From positions 806,001 to 870,000 of the forward strand of contig NZ_JBEGII010000001.1 of assembly GCF_040675875.1 (NCBI RefSeq): 64,000 nt of DNA, written 5' to 3'. The position numbers were made by a program, and so were the translations under genes. Numbering within the stretch: position 1 is the stretch's first letter; the number at the start of each line of letters is the position of its first letter. The DNA is from Microbacterium sp. LWO12-1.2 (lineage in GTDB: Bacteria; Actinomycetota; Actinomycetes; Actinomycetales; Microbacteriaceae). The notes under the pieces were generated by a model. The model did no database searches and was not told where the DNA came from. It saw only the letters and a list, made by a program, of their open reading frames with translations. Shown piece by piece: positions 25,445-34,352 of the stretch.

Positions 25445-26679
25445 CGCGCCTGAACACCGCGCGTCTCGCGGCGCTGTGGATCGTCTTCCTCGCCGTGCAC
25501 CTGCTCACCGCCTGGGTCGGATGGATCTACCCCAGTCAACCCATGGGCGATGTCGTGCTCGTCTACGAACCCTGGGCGACGTCGGCACTGGGTGGGGGCG
25601 CGATCGTGGGTGTCACCGAGACCTGGGTGTATCCGCAGCTCGCTCTCGTGCCGATGCTCCTCGCCAAGGGGCTGTCGATGCCACTGGTGCCCCTGCTCGG
25701 GGTGTCCGGTGCGTACCTGGTCGCGTGGGCCGTTCTGGTGACCGCCCTCGATGCTCTTGCATTCGCGGTGCTGCTCGGCCGATCTCCCTCACGTCCGCGC
25801 ATCACGGCCGCCTGGTTCTGGTGCGCCGCTCTGCTGCTCCTCGGTCCGATCGCGCTGTACCGTATCGACGCGATCACGGTGCCGATCGCTGTGATCGGCG
25901 GACTCTGGCTGGCGACGCGACCCGCGCTCGCCGCCGCGTTGCTCACGATCGGGGCATGGATCAAGATCTGGCCCGGCGCCCTGGTCATCGCCGCCGTCGT
26001 CGCGGCGCGCGCGCGATTGCGGGTGCTGATCGCCGCCGCCGCTGTGACGGCCGGCGTCATGGTGCTGCTGGTGCTGCTGGGGGCCGACAACGAGCTCCTC
26101 GGCTTCCTCACCGAGCAGACAGGACGGGGTCTGCAGATCGAGGCGGTCGCGGCGACGCCGTTCCTCTGGCTCGCCGTAGCGGGTACCGCGCGCATCGAGT
26201 ACAGCTTCGAGATCCTCACCTTCCAGATATCCGCCGTCGGGGTGGACGCCGTGCAGACGCTGCTCACCCCGCTGATGGTGGTCGCGGTGCTCGCGATCAC
26301 CGCCCTCGGAGCCGTGAAGATGCTGCGCGGTGCGTCCTTCCCGCGGTTGTTCCCGCCGCTGGCCCTGTCGCTCGTCGCCGTGCTCATCGTCACGAACAAG
26401 GTCGGGTCCCCGCAGTTCCAGACCTGGCTGATCGCACCGGTGGTGATCTGGCTGGTGCTGGACTCGGCAAGGGCGCGCGTGCCCGCTGTGCTGGTGCTCG
26501 TGCTCTGCGCTCTCACCTGCCTCGTGTACCCGCTCAGCTACGACGCTCTGCTCGCCGCGGAACTGCTGCCTGTCCTCGTCCTGACACTGCGCAACCTCCT
26601 CCTCATCGTCCTTCTCATCGTCGGCATCCGCGCACTCGTGCGTGTGCCCGCCATCCGCACCACCCACCATCAGGAGTGA
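25441..26679 (+). CDS. GT87-like membrane glycosyltransferase (DUF2029 type)
   Basis: A 412-residue integral membrane protein with about ten hydrophobic segments. The acidic YEPWATSA in the first extracellular loop (about 41-48) and the WIKIWPGALVIAA segment (about 176-188) fit GT-C glycosyltransferases of the GT87 kind, which use polyprenyl-phosphate mannose to build lipoglycans in mycobacteria. The assignment is by topology and motif only, so moderate. The start overlaps nnrD (ATGA), but no functional link is clear. Confidence 0.75.
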   Translation: MTRLNTARLAALWIVFLAVHLLTAWVGWIYPSQPMGDVVLVYEPWATSALGGGAIVGVTETWVYPQLALVPMLLAKGLSMPLVPLLGVSGAYLVAWAVLVTALDALAFAVLLGRSPSRPRITAAWFWCAALLLLGPIALYRIDAITVPIAVIGGLWLATRPALAAALLTIGAWIKIWPGALVIAAVVAARARLRVLIAAAAVTAGVMVLLVLLGADNELLGFLTEQTGRGLQIEAVAATPFLWLAVAGTARIEYSFEILTFQISAVGVDAVQTLLTPLMVVAVLAITALGAVKMLRGASFPRLFPPLALSLVAVLIVTNKVGSPQFQTWLIAPVVIWLVLDSARARVPAVLVLVLCALTCLVYPLSYDALLAAELLPVLVLTLRNLLLIVLLIVGIRALVRVPAIRTTHHQE

Positions 26680-26683
26680 AACC

Positions 26684-27022
26684 ATGCTGATCGCCTTCTC
26701 CGTCGCCCCCAGCGGAACCCCTGCCGAAGGGCGGGAACGTACCGACGACTCCGTGCACGATGCCGTCGCCGCAGCCGTCAAGGTCGTGCGCGAGTCGGGT
26801 CTGGCTCACCGCACGACGAGCATGTTCACCGAGATCGAAGGCCCGGACTGGGACACCGTGATGGATGTCGTCAAGCGCGCGACGGAGGCGGTCATGCCGT
26901 TCGGTTCGCGAGTGTCGCTGGTGCTCAAGGCCGACATCCGTCCCGGCTACTCGGGTGAGCTTGACGCCAAGATCGAGCGGCTGGAACAGGCGATCGCGGA
27001 CCCTGGCGAGAACATCGGCTGA
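26684..27022 (+). CDS. MTH1187/YkoF-type thiamine-binding protein
   Basis: A 112-residue protein of the MTH1187 family (DUF77): ferredoxin-like fold with IAFSVAPSG at the start, the TTSMFTEIEG strand-turn (about 46-55) and LVLKADIRPGY near the end. Family members bind thiamine or its pyrimidine moiety. The ATG at 26684 has CAGGAG at a workable distance and starts 5 bases after the membrane protein, so it is the third gene of the nnrD run. Confidence 0.85.
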   Translation: MLIAFSVAPSGTPAEGRERTDDSVHDAVAAAVKVVRESGLAHRTTSMFTEIEGPDWDTVMDVVKRATEAVMPFGSRVSLVLKADIRPGYSGELDAKIERLEQAIADPGENIG

Positions 27023-27040
27023 TCGAGCACGCATTCCACG

Positions 27041-28063
27041 TCACTGGATCCCGTCGAGGAATCCGGTGTATCGGTCGATCACGCCCGGCGCCAGCAGCGC
27101 TCGCGGCCAGAACGTGCCGACAAGGATTCCGACGGCGGCGTTGTCGTCGACGATCGGCCTGGCCATGGAGTGGACCGAATCGATGTGCTGGACCGATAGT
27201 GCGTCACCGAAGATGTCGCGATAGACCTGTTCGGTCTCGGCCATGTCGACATTGCGATCGTGCGTGCCGGCGAGGAGGAGCACAGGGATGCCCCGAGTCG
27301 AGGCGCGGTGCAGATCCGCCGTGGCGTCGGCGTCCATGTTGCGCGCCACGAACGCCCACCGATCCGCAGTCATCGGGGGGTCATCGGTCGTGGTGGCGAG
27401 GTACTGATCGAAGCCGGTGTCCTCTGCGAGGAGTCCGCGTACGGCATCACTCTCGGCGATGGCCAGCTCGCGCTCGGCTTCGGTGGCGCCGGCGTGGTCG
27501 AGTTCCGCCATCAGATTGAACCGCCCCTGCGAGAGCCAGTTGATGGCGGTGCCGACCATGGCCATCCCATCGATGTCGTCACGCGAGGCCACGACGGCGG
27601 GGATCACCCATCCTGCTTGGCTGGCTCCCCACAGGACGATCCGATCTGCGGGAATGTCGCTCTGCGCACGTGCCCAGTCGATGGCGGCATTCACTTCGGC
27701 GGCACGGTCTTGCATCGACTGGTCCAGCCAGTTCCCGGTCGATCCGCCGACCCCCGGTTTGCTCCACGACAGTGTCGCGAACCCTGCATCCGCGGCGCCC
27801 TCGAACCACGGCGAATACAGCCCCTCTTGGGTCGCGTCGACAGCACCGTCACCGTGCACCATGACGACCAGGCCTCGCGCCGGGGCGTCGCGAGGAAGAG
27901 TCAGCACTCCGTCGAGGTGTCCCTGGGGGAGCGGGATCTGCACGGCAGTCTGAGTGAAGCGATACTCGTTTCCCACCGCAGCGACTCCGATCGCTGCCAG
28001 CACCAGGGCGACCACTATGCCGAGAGTGATGATGCGCCGCCGAGTTATTATCTTTTTTCGCAC
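27041..28063 (-). CDS. Alpha/beta hydrolase, membrane-anchored
   Basis: A 340-residue protein with a basic N-terminus and one hydrophobic segment (about 12-30) that is an uncleaved anchor or signal. The hydrolase domain shows VVMVHGDGAVD (oxyanion region), the nucleophile elbow GASQAGW and a late DRNVDMAETE acid region followed by HIDSVHSM as the likely catalytic His. Substrate unknown; dienelactone-hydrolase or BAAT-like families are nearest. The GTG at 28063 is supported by TAGAGT (minus 28075-28070) ending 6 nt upstream. It diverges from a GNAT gene only 30 bases away. Confidence 0.82.
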   Translation of the reverse strand: MRKKIITRRRIITLGIVVALVLAAIGVAAVGNEYRFTQTAVQIPLPQGHLDGVLTLPRDAPARGLVVMVHGDGAVDATQEGLYSPWFEGAADAGFATLSWSKPGVGGSTGNWLDQSMQDRAAEVNAAIDWARAQSDIPADRIVLWGASQAGWVIPAVVASRDDIDGMAMVGTAINWLSQGRFNLMAELDHAGATEAERELAIAESDAVRGLLAEDTGFDQYLATTTDDPPMTADRWAFVARNMDADATADLHRASTRGIPVLLLAGTHDRNVDMAETEQVYRDIFGDALSVQHIDSVHSMARPIVDDNAAVGILVGTFWPRALLAPGVIDRYTGFLDGIQ

Positions 28064-28093
28064 GAACGTACTCTATCTGATAGAAATGGCGGT

Positions 28094-28687
28094 ATGGGAA
28101 CGGAGCGAATCACACTCGGGTTCGATGAATCCGAGCGGATGCAGGTCGGGGCGCTCTACTGGGAGGCGTTCCGACGAAAGCTTCGTCCCGCGTTCGCGGA
28201 CTCCCAGACGGGGCTCCGCGTCGTGCAGGCGTCCCTGCGCTCGGAGCGGATGCTCGTCGCCCGTTCGGCCGCGGGATCCGTCTCCGGCGTGTGCGGGTTC
28301 CACGAGGACGGAGCCGGCGCAGTGGCGATGACCTGGGCGGCGATGCGCGGGATTCTGTCGGTGGGTCAGGCTCTCCGTGCATCTCTCGTCCTGTCGCTGC
28401 TTGCACGCGACGACGAGGCGGGGGTGCTCGTCCTGGATGGGATCTGCGTGCACCACGACCAGCGAGGAACCGGTATCGGCACCACGCTCCTCGATGCGGC
28501 CGAAGCCCATGCGCGTGAACGGGGTATGGCGTCGGTAGGCTTGTCCGTCGTCGACGGCAATCCGCGTGCCAAGGCGCTCTACACCCGTCGCGGTTTCGTA
28601 CCGGTCTCAACGGGTGCGTTGGGAGTGCTGGGGCTGGTGTATGGCTTCGACGGGTACACCGTGATGCGAAAGGCGCTCGTCTCGTGA
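28094..28687 (+). CDS. GNAT family N-acetyltransferase
   Basis: A 197-residue acetyltransferase with the acetyl-CoA loop DQRGTGIGTTLLDAAEAHA (about 122-140) and the C-terminal NPRAKALYTRRGFVPV strand. The acceptor is unknown. The start is the first ATG after the divergent promoter region; there is little ribosome site. Its stop overlaps the next gene's GTG (GTGA, 28684), so it is co-translated with a PaaX-like regulator. Confidence 0.85.
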   Translation: MGTERITLGFDESERMQVGALYWEAFRRKLRPAFADSQTGLRVVQASLRSERMLVARSAAGSVSGVCGFHEDGAGAVAMTWAAMRGILSVGQALRASLVLSLLARDDEAGVLVLDGICVHHDQRGTGIGTTLLDAAEAHARERGMASVGLSVVDGNPRAKALYTRRGFVPVSTGALGVLGLVYGFDGYTVMRKALVS

Positions 28688-29472
28688 CGGAGAAGATATC
28701 CCCCCGTACGCTCGTCGAGGCATTTCTGCCATTCGACGGGGAGGCTGATCTCTCGCTGATCTACGACACGGCGAACGAGATCGGGATCGAGGATCAACCC
28801 GTCAGGCTGACCGTGCGGCGCCTCGTGGCGGCGGGCGAGATCGCCCAACGCGGACGCGGACGCTCTGGTCGACTGGAACTCACCGAGGCGGGGAGGGACC
28901 GCCTCTCCGGAGACCGCGCCGCGGTCCGGCTCGTGTTCGCTCAAGATTCCGGCGCGGCGCCCTGGGATGGGCTCTGGCGGCTTCTCGCGATCAGCGCTCC
29001 CGAGTCCCGGCGTGCGGTCCGCGATACATTCCGTCGGGACATCGTGAGTCTGGGCGCGGCATCGTGCTCGACGGGTCTCTACGTCACTCCCCACGACCTC
29101 ACTCCGCTTCTCTCACCGGATATCAGCCCGTACCTCGTGGTGGCCGAAGCCGAGAACCTCACTCTGCGCGGACTCGACGATCCTCAGGAGATCGTCGAGT
29201 CGCTCTGGCCGGCGCAGGGGATCATCGACGGCTACGCCCCGCTCGCTCAGGCTCTCGACGCGGCATCGGAGAGCCTCACCCCGCTCGCTCGGCGGCTCCG
29301 CCTCGCCGATGCGCTGGAGAAGGCGCTGAGAGACGACCCGCTCATCCCGACCGAGCTGCGAGCGGGGCACTGGGAGCCGGTGCGCCTGCGGCGGCGATGG
29401 CTCGAGCGCTGGAATCAGCTGAACGACAGCGACGGCGCGCGCTCGGTATTCCGGGGCTGGCTGCCGGAGTGA
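28684..29472 (+). CDS. PaaX family transcriptional regulator
   Basis: A 262-residue protein with a winged helix at the N-terminus (about 5-70; VRLTVRRLVAAGEI) and the PaaX-like central domain (DGLWRLLAISAPESRRAVRD, about 97-116). PaaX represses phenylacetate catabolism in E. coli; no phenylacetate gene is in the window, so the regulon here is not known. Coupled to the upstream GNAT gene by a 4-base overlap. It could control the acetyltransferase or the MFS gene 48 bases downstream. Confidence 0.8.
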   Translation: MTEKISPRTLVEAFLPFDGEADLSLIYDTANEIGIEDQPVRLTVRRLVAAGEIAQRGRGRSGRLELTEAGRDRLSGDRAAVRLVFAQDSGAAPWDGLWRLLAISAPESRRAVRDTFRRDIVSLGAASCSTGLYVTPHDLTPLLSPDISPYLVVAEAENLTLRGLDDPQEIVESLWPAQGIIDGYAPLAQALDAASESLTPLARRLRLADALEKALRDDPLIPTELRAGHWEPVRLRRRWLERWNQLNDSDGARSVFRGWLPE

Positions 29473-29520
29473 GAGATGCTCAGCGAGATCGCGCGCGCCG
29501 ACGACCGGTAGCATGGTCAG

Positions 29521-30750
29521 GTGAATCCCTCGACTGAATCGAGGGGTGCGGCGAAGAGGGCGCTCCTCTCTCTCGCCATCGGCAGCTTCGGAATCGGCAT
29601 GACCGAGTTCGTGATCATGGGCTTGCTGCCCAACATCGCATCCGACCTCCTTCCCGCGCTCTCGGCGACCAGCCAGGAGGACGCTCTCAGCCAGGCCGGC
29701 TGGTTGATCTCGCTGTACGCGCTCGGCGTCGTGATCGGTGCGCCCACCATCGCCGGTTTCGTGGCGCGCTATCCGCGGCACCGCGTGATGATCGTGCTCG
29801 CTCTCGCGCTGACCGTCTTCAACGCGCTCACCGTGGTTCTTCCGACGTTCGAACTGGTCGGGATCTCTCGGTTCCTCGCCGGGCTGCCGCACGGTGCCTA
29901 CTTCGGCATCGGCGCGCTGGTCGCGGCCGATGTGATGGGCCCGGGCAACCGCGCCAAGGGCGTGGCCTTCATCCTCACCGGCCTCACCGTCGCGAACGTG
30001 GTCGGAGTGCCGTTGGGCACGTATCTCGGCCAGGAGCTCGGCTGGCGCGCGGCCTTCGCCGTCGTCGCCCTCGTGTTCGCTCTCGCCACGCTCTGCATCA
30101 CGTTCTTCGTGCCGAAGCACCCTGGCGAGCCCGGACGCACGATGCGTCAGGAGCTCGGAGTGTTCCGCATCCGTCAGGTATGGTTCACGCTCGGTGTCGG
30201 TGCGATCGGCTTCGGCGGATTCTTCGCCGTCTACAGCTACATCGCACCTCTCGTGACCGAGGTCGCCGGATCGCCCGAGTGGGTGGTGCCGATCGTGCTC
30301 GTGCTCATGGGCCTCGGGATGACGGCGGGAAACCTGGTCGGCGGACACCTGGCCGACATCGATCTGCGCCGCACCCTCCTGTATGGGCTCGCGGCGATGG
30401 CGGTCGTGTTCGCGCTGCTCGCCGTGCTGTCGTTCTGGATCGTGACACTGAGCCTCGTCGTGCTGATCGTCGGCTTCGTCTCGTCGGTGCTCAGCCCGAC
30501 GATCCAGACACGGCTCATGGACGTCGCCGGCGACAACCAGTCGATCGCCGCAGCGATGAACCACTCCGCCCTCAACATCGGTAACAGCCTCGGGGCGTTC
30601 TTGGGTGGCGTCGTCATCGCCCTCGGATGGGGTTTCACCGCGCCGGCCTGGACAGGCGCAGCTCTGGCGATCGCGGGACTGCTGATCGCGCTGCTGTCAT
30701 ACCGGATCGAAGCGCGTCGACCTGCGGCTCCGGTGCTGGTCGCGTCGTAG
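29521..30750 (+). CDS. MFS transporter, DHA1 type (AraJ/YdhP-like)
   Basis: A 409-residue permease of twelve membrane segments. GSFGIGMTEFVIMGLLP in the first helix is typical of the AraJ/CmlA subgroup of drug or sugar exporters. The GTG start follows TAGCAT (29509-29514) by exactly 6 nt. The stop codon TAG (30748-30750) doubles as the start of a TAGAGT -10 hexamer for the Nudix gene. The substrate is unknown. Confidence 0.9.
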   Translation: MNPSTESRGAAKRALLSLAIGSFGIGMTEFVIMGLLPNIASDLLPALSATSQEDALSQAGWLISLYALGVVIGAPTIAGFVARYPRHRVMIVLALALTVFNALTVVLPTFELVGISRFLAGLPHGAYFGIGALVAADVMGPGNRAKGVAFILTGLTVANVVGVPLGTYLGQELGWRAAFAVVALVFALATLCITFFVPKHPGEPGRTMRQELGVFRIRQVWFTLGVGAIGFGGFFAVYSYIAPLVTEVAGSPEWVVPIVLVLMGLGMTAGNLVGGHLADIDLRRTLLYGLAAMAVVFALLAVLSFWIVTLSLVVLIVGFVSSVLSPTIQTRLMDVAGDNQSIAAAMNHSALNIGNSLGAFLGGVVIALGWGFTAPAWTGAALAIAGLLIALLSYRIEARRPAAPVLVAS

Positions 30751-30753
30751 AGT
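30748..30753 (+). promoter_or_regulatory. -10 hexamer of the Nudix gene overlapping the MFS stop codon
   Basis: TAGAGT uses the TAG stop of the MFS gene and ends 6 nt before the GTG of the next gene. Confidence 0.55.
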
Positions 30754-30759
30754 GACGGG

Positions 30760-31365
30760 GTGAGCGACCCCGAAGAGTCTCTGCCCGTCGCCGGCACCGT
30801 CATCCTGTTGCGCCCTGCGGCGGCGGGAGTCGAGGTGCTCGTGATGCGCCGACCAGACAGAGGATCGTTCGCCGGAGCATGGGTCTTCCCCGGCGGCAAG
30901 GTGGAGGCCATCGACCGGAGACCAGGAGCGCCCGAGAGCGAGGACGCGCGCCGCGCGGGCATCCGCGAGACCTTCGAGGAGGTCGGGATCGACGCCGACG
31001 AACTCGTGGTGCTGTCGCAGTGGCAGCCGCCGCGCGAAGCGCCGACGCGCATCCGCACCTGGTTCTTCCTCGCGGCAGCCTCGGGCCAGCAGGCATCGCC
31101 ATCGGCCGACGAGGTGAGTGAGATCGAGTGGGTCAGCCCGGCAGTGGCTCTCGAGCGGCATGCGACCGGCGTCTGGACGCTCTTCCCGCCGACGTGGGTC
31201 ACCCTGCACCGGCTCGCCGCCTTCGAGGACGTCGAGTCCGCTCTGGCCTCGGCAGGGACCGCAGAACTGTTCCAGACGCGGGTGCACGACGCGGGTCGCG
31301 TGTTCGAATGGGCGCAGGGGCGGCTCGACGCCACCCGCCTGCCCTGGAGATTCGTGTCGGCCTGA
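30760..31365 (+). CDS. NUDIX hydrolase
   Basis: A 201-residue Nudix protein. The Nudix box is GKVE...ARRAGIRETFEEVGI with a longer-than-usual loop of about ten residues (residues about 48-76), as in the NUDT7/19-like or MutT subgroups with an insertion. RETFEEVG holds the metal-binding glutamates. The C-terminal part (FPPTWVTLHRLAAFED) is helical. The substrate (a nucleoside diphosphate derivative or CoA) cannot be told. GTG start by the 6-nt spacing to TAGAGT. Convergent with metX. Confidence 0.85.
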   Translation: MSDPEESLPVAGTVILLRPAAAGVEVLVMRRPDRGSFAGAWVFPGGKVEAIDRRPGAPESEDARRAGIRETFEEVGIDADELVVLSQWQPPREAPTRIRTWFFLAAASGQQASPSADEVSEIEWVSPAVALERHATGVWTLFPPTWVTLHRLAAFEDVESALASAGTAELFQTRVHDAGRVFEWAQGRLDATRLPWRFVSA

Positions 31366-31381
31366 GCCGCGACCTCCGTTG

Positions 31382-32590
31382 TCAGCTGTCGAGCAGGCGA
31401 CGCAGGTGCGCGCCGACCGCTTCGCTCTCGATGAGAAAGCCGTCGTGGCCGAAGTCGCTCGCGAGCACCACGGCCTCGTTGCCGTCGAGGGTGTTCGGGA
31501 TGCTGCGGGCGATCCGATGCTGGCCGTCGACCGGGAAGAGGCGGTCGCTGTCGATCCCGAGCACGAGCGTGGTGGCGGTGACTGCGTGCAGAGCCTCTTC
31601 GACGCCGCCGCGGTCGCGCCCCACGTCGTGGGAGTTCATCGCCTCGACGAGCGTGATGTAGCTGTTCGCGTCGAAGCGTCGGGTGAACTTGTTGCCGTGG
31701 AAGTCGAGGTACGACTCGACCGCGAACCGGCCGCCGTGGCCCAGGGGCGACACATCCGACTGCCACGAGCGCTGGAAGCGCTGGTTGAGCTCGATCGGGC
31801 TGCGGTAGTTCAGCAGCGCCATGCGACGAGCGAGGGCGAGGCCGCGGTGCGGACCCTCTCCGTCACTGAGGTCGTAGTACTCGCCACCCTGGAACCGCGG
31901 GTCCATGCGGATCGTGCCGATCTGCACCGTGTTGAGGGCGATCTGGTCGGCCGTCGTCACCGGGGGAGACGACAGCACAGCGAGACGCTCGACGCGCTCC
32001 GGATGCGTCGCCGCCCATTCCACAGCGTGCATGCCGCCCATGGAACCGCCGATCACCGCGGCCCACCGGTCGATCCCGAGTGCGTCGGCGAGCTGGACCT
32101 GGGCGGCGACCTGATCGCGGATCGTCAGATAGGGGAACCGCGAGGCCCACTCGTAGCCGTCGGGGGCGATGCTGGCCGGACCCGTGGAGCCCTGGCATCC
32201 GCCGAGCATGTTGGGGGCGATCAGGAACCAGCGGTCGGTGTCGAGGGGAGCACCGGGACCGGTGAGATCCTCCCACCAGCCGGCAGTGGGGTGTCCGGCA
32301 CCGGCAGGACCGCGTACGTGGCTGTCGCCGGTGAGGGCATGCAACACGAGCACAGCGTTGTCCCGTGCCTCGTTCAGCTCGCCCCAGGTCTCGTAGGCGA
32401 GGCGGATGCCGGGGAGCTCGGTGCCGCTCTCGGTGCGGAACGCCCCGAACGAGGCGAAGTGTCGCCCGCCGATCGGGTCGCCGTCACGCCACGCTCCCGT
32501 GGCGGGAGGGCGCGCGCGCAGCAGGCGCACATCGGCCTCCGTCACGGGTGCCGATGGCACCGTGTCCTCGGAGGTCGTCTGCCAGTCCAT
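31382..32590 (-). CDS. metX: Homoserine O-acetyltransferase
   Basis: A 402-residue alpha/beta-hydrolase-fold enzyme that acetylates homoserine with acetyl-CoA, first committed step of methionine synthesis. LVLHALTGDSHV, NMLGGCQGSTGP and the nucleophile elbow GGSMGGM (S183) are diagnostic; the catalytic Asp and His come from LGIDSDRLFP and DFGHDGFL. The start at 32590 gives the normal length; 112 additional open residues upstream would run over the divergent lipoprotein gene and were rejected. The partner metY lies 1.8 kb away on the same strand, separated by two unrelated genes. Confidence 0.95.
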   Translation of the reverse strand: MDWQTTSEDTVPSAPVTEADVRLLRARPPATGAWRDGDPIGGRHFASFGAFRTESGTELPGIRLAYETWGELNEARDNAVLVLHALTGDSHVRGPAGAGHPTAGWWEDLTGPGAPLDTDRWFLIAPNMLGGCQGSTGPASIAPDGYEWASRFPYLTIRDQVAAQVQLADALGIDRWAAVIGGSMGGMHAVEWAATHPERVERLAVLSSPPVTTADQIALNTVQIGTIRMDPRFQGGEYYDLSDGEGPHRGLALARRMALLNYRSPIELNQRFQRSWQSDVSPLGHGGRFAVESYLDFHGNKFTRRFDANSYITLVEAMNSHDVGRDRGGVEEALHAVTATTLVLGIDSDRLFPVDGQHRIARSIPNTLDGNEAVVLASDFGHDGFLIESEAVGAHLRRLLDS

Positions 32591-32757
32591 GTCTCCATTC
32601 TCGCCTGGCAGGACGGCGATCAGCCGAACGTTACGGTGCGGGCGCGCACGATGTCGCGGAGTTGCCCGGGTCAGAGGCAGAAAACCTTGGTCGTGCCATA
32701 GCCGTCCCGGGCGTTTCCTGCGGTGAGGGGCGCACGCGCGTCCGCTACGCTCGGGCC

Positions 32758-33243
32758 ATGCGACGGATGACGAGAGCGGCCGCCGCCGGAGTGATGGTCG
32801 GGGCGACCGTCGCTGTGGCGGGATGCTCGCCGCTCGTCGCCGCCCCCGAGTCCCGCGAGGCGAGCGGCCCTGTCGTCGTTGTCGCTGGGGACGACTACGA
32901 GGGCTACTACGATGCGATCGCGTCACCGGTCTCCGAGCATGACGCGGTGGGCGCCATGCGGGGCTCGTTCGGCACAGGCAGGGGCATCGCCCCCGTCGGC
33001 TGGTCGCACCGGAGCGCGGCGCCCGGAGCCTACGTCGTCGCGGTCGAATGCGCCGGTGCCGCCGAGGTCGACGTCCGATTCGACCAGACGGATCGTCGGC
33101 AGGATGCGACCGCGCGGCTGAGCTGCCCTGGGAGCGTGACGTTCGACGTGACGACGACGGAGATCGGCTTCATGATCGAACTGGACAGTGCCGGCGAACC
33201 CGGCGCGTATCGCGTCTCGGTCGCCTCGCGGCTCGCATCCTGA
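32758..33243 (+). CDS. Small secreted lipoprotein, unknown function
   Basis: A 161-residue protein with a twin-arginine-poor signal (MRRMTRAAAAG) and lipobox VAGC with Cys at about residue 23. The mature part has two cysteines (in VECAG and LSCPG) that may form a disulfide, and is rich in short beta strands. No family recognised. TACGCT (32746-32751) ends 6 nt before the ATG, so it is probably leaderless. Confidence 0.75.
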   Translation: MRRMTRAAAAGVMVGATVAVAGCSPLVAAPESREASGPVVVVAGDDYEGYYDAIASPVSEHDAVGAMRGSFGTGRGIAPVGWSHRSAAPGAYVVAVECAGAAEVDVRFDQTDRRQDATARLSCPGSVTFDVTTTEIGFMIELDSAGEPGAYRVSVASRLAS

Positions 33244-33260
33244 CGCCTGCCGGGTGACCC

Positions 33261-34226
33261 TCAGGGTGCGATCGAGGTCACCGTGGCCAGATGGTCGCTG
33301 TTCCCGGCGCGGATCGTGGTCGACGAGAGTACAGAGAGACCGCGCACGAAGACCTGGTCGATGCGGGCGAGCGGGAACGCCGCCGGCCATGTGAACCCGA
33401 GGGATCCATCGGTCGGACGTACCCAGTCGGCCTGCGCGCGGATCGCCGACAGCGCGGGGTCGGCGGAGGTCGCGTTGAAGTCCCCGACGGTGATCAGGGC
33501 AGTGGCGGGGTCGGCTGCGACCGCCTCAGCGAGACCCGCCAGCATGGTGTCGCGGTCCTGCTGATGCCCTGGGCGCACCGAGGCGGCATGCAGGACGTAG
33601 ACGGCGAGCGGCGTGGTCGGGGTCTGCACCTCGACGCGCAGCGCGCGTTTCCAGCCGAGGCCGAGGGACAGCGGTTCGGCATCGGTGATCGGGTACTTGC
33701 TCCAGATCCCCACCGTGCCCACAGCGGACGAGTGGGGGTAATCGTCGGAGAGCGCCTCGCGGGCAGCGGAGAGGCTCTCGCCGTCGAGCTCGGTGAGGGC
33801 GACGACGTCGGCACCGTTGTCTGCGAGTTCGGCGGCCGATGCTGCTGCACCGCCGGACTGCGCGCGCACGTTCTGGCTTGACACCGTGATCGGGGTCGTT
33901 CCGTCCGCCCCTGCGACCGGGAGCCCCGGAAACGACGGCGCCATCGCCAGGATCCAGACGAGGACAGGGACGAGTGTCAGCACGATGAGCCGGCGAGCGA
34001 CGAGCACGGCGGTGATCAGCACGGCGAGCAGACCGAGTCCGAGCCATGGGAGGACGGCGGCACCGGCTGTGCCGATCACGCCGGGGATCCAACTGCACAC
34101 GACAGCGAGGAGCAGGATCATGGCGGCGACCGCCAGCTGCCGCGCGCGCCGCGTCTTCAGCCGCTTCGGGGAGCGCTGCTGCGGCAGGTGCGTGTCGATC
34201 GTGCTCTCCTCGTGGTGAGCTTCCAT
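33261..34226 (-). CDS. Endonuclease/exonuclease/phosphatase family membrane protein
   Basis: A 321-residue protein with three membrane segments at the N-terminus (about 30-95) and an extracytoplasmic EEP domain. SQNVRAQSGG, ALTELDGES (catalytic Glu), VGDFNATSADP and GNSDHLATV (catalytic Asp-His) are the family motifs. The domain acts on phosphodiesters; related actinobacterial proteins are secreted. The start has no strong ribosome site. It is convergent with the lipoprotein gene. Confidence 0.85.
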   Translation of the reverse strand: MEAHHEESTIDTHLPQQRSPKRLKTRRARQLAVAAMILLLAVVCSWIPGVIGTAGAAVLPWLGLGLLAVLITAVLVARRLIVLTLVPVLVWILAMAPSFPGLPVAGADGTTPITVSSQNVRAQSGGAAASAAELADNGADVVALTELDGESLSAAREALSDDYPHSSAVGTVGIWSKYPITDAEPLSLGLGWKRALRVEVQTPTTPLAVYVLHAASVRPGHQQDRDTMLAGLAEAVAADPATALITVGDFNATSADPALSAIRAQADWVRPTDGSLGFTWPAAFPLARIDQVFVRGLSVLSSTTIRAGNSDHLATVTSIAP

Positions 34227-34295
34227 TCTCGGCGGGATCGGCTGTGCGACAGCCGAGTGGCGCGCACCGGACGACAGGGTGCGAGCGGCACGGAC

Positions 34296-34336
34296 GCAGA
34301 GATGCCCCGGACCGCGAAGGCCCGGGGCATCTCTGC
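34296..34336. terminator. Hairpin terminator after metY
   Basis: A 15-bp stem (34296-34310 with 34322-34336) and 11-base loop, 17 bases past the metY stop, read leftwards. Confidence 0.85.
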
Positions 34337-34352
34337 TCTCTGAGGAGGAGAC

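Noticed and set aside
29113..30564. Open frame of 483 codons on the minus strand over the MFS gene
   Set aside because: Rich in Arg, His and Asp with no motif; the opposite strand encodes a clear MFS protein.
32591..32757. Possible SAM-type riboswitch upstream of metX
   Set aside because: I looked on the minus strand for SAM-I, SAM-II and SAM-IV core sequences and stem order and saw none; the spacer is also partly taken by the divergent lipoprotein promoter.
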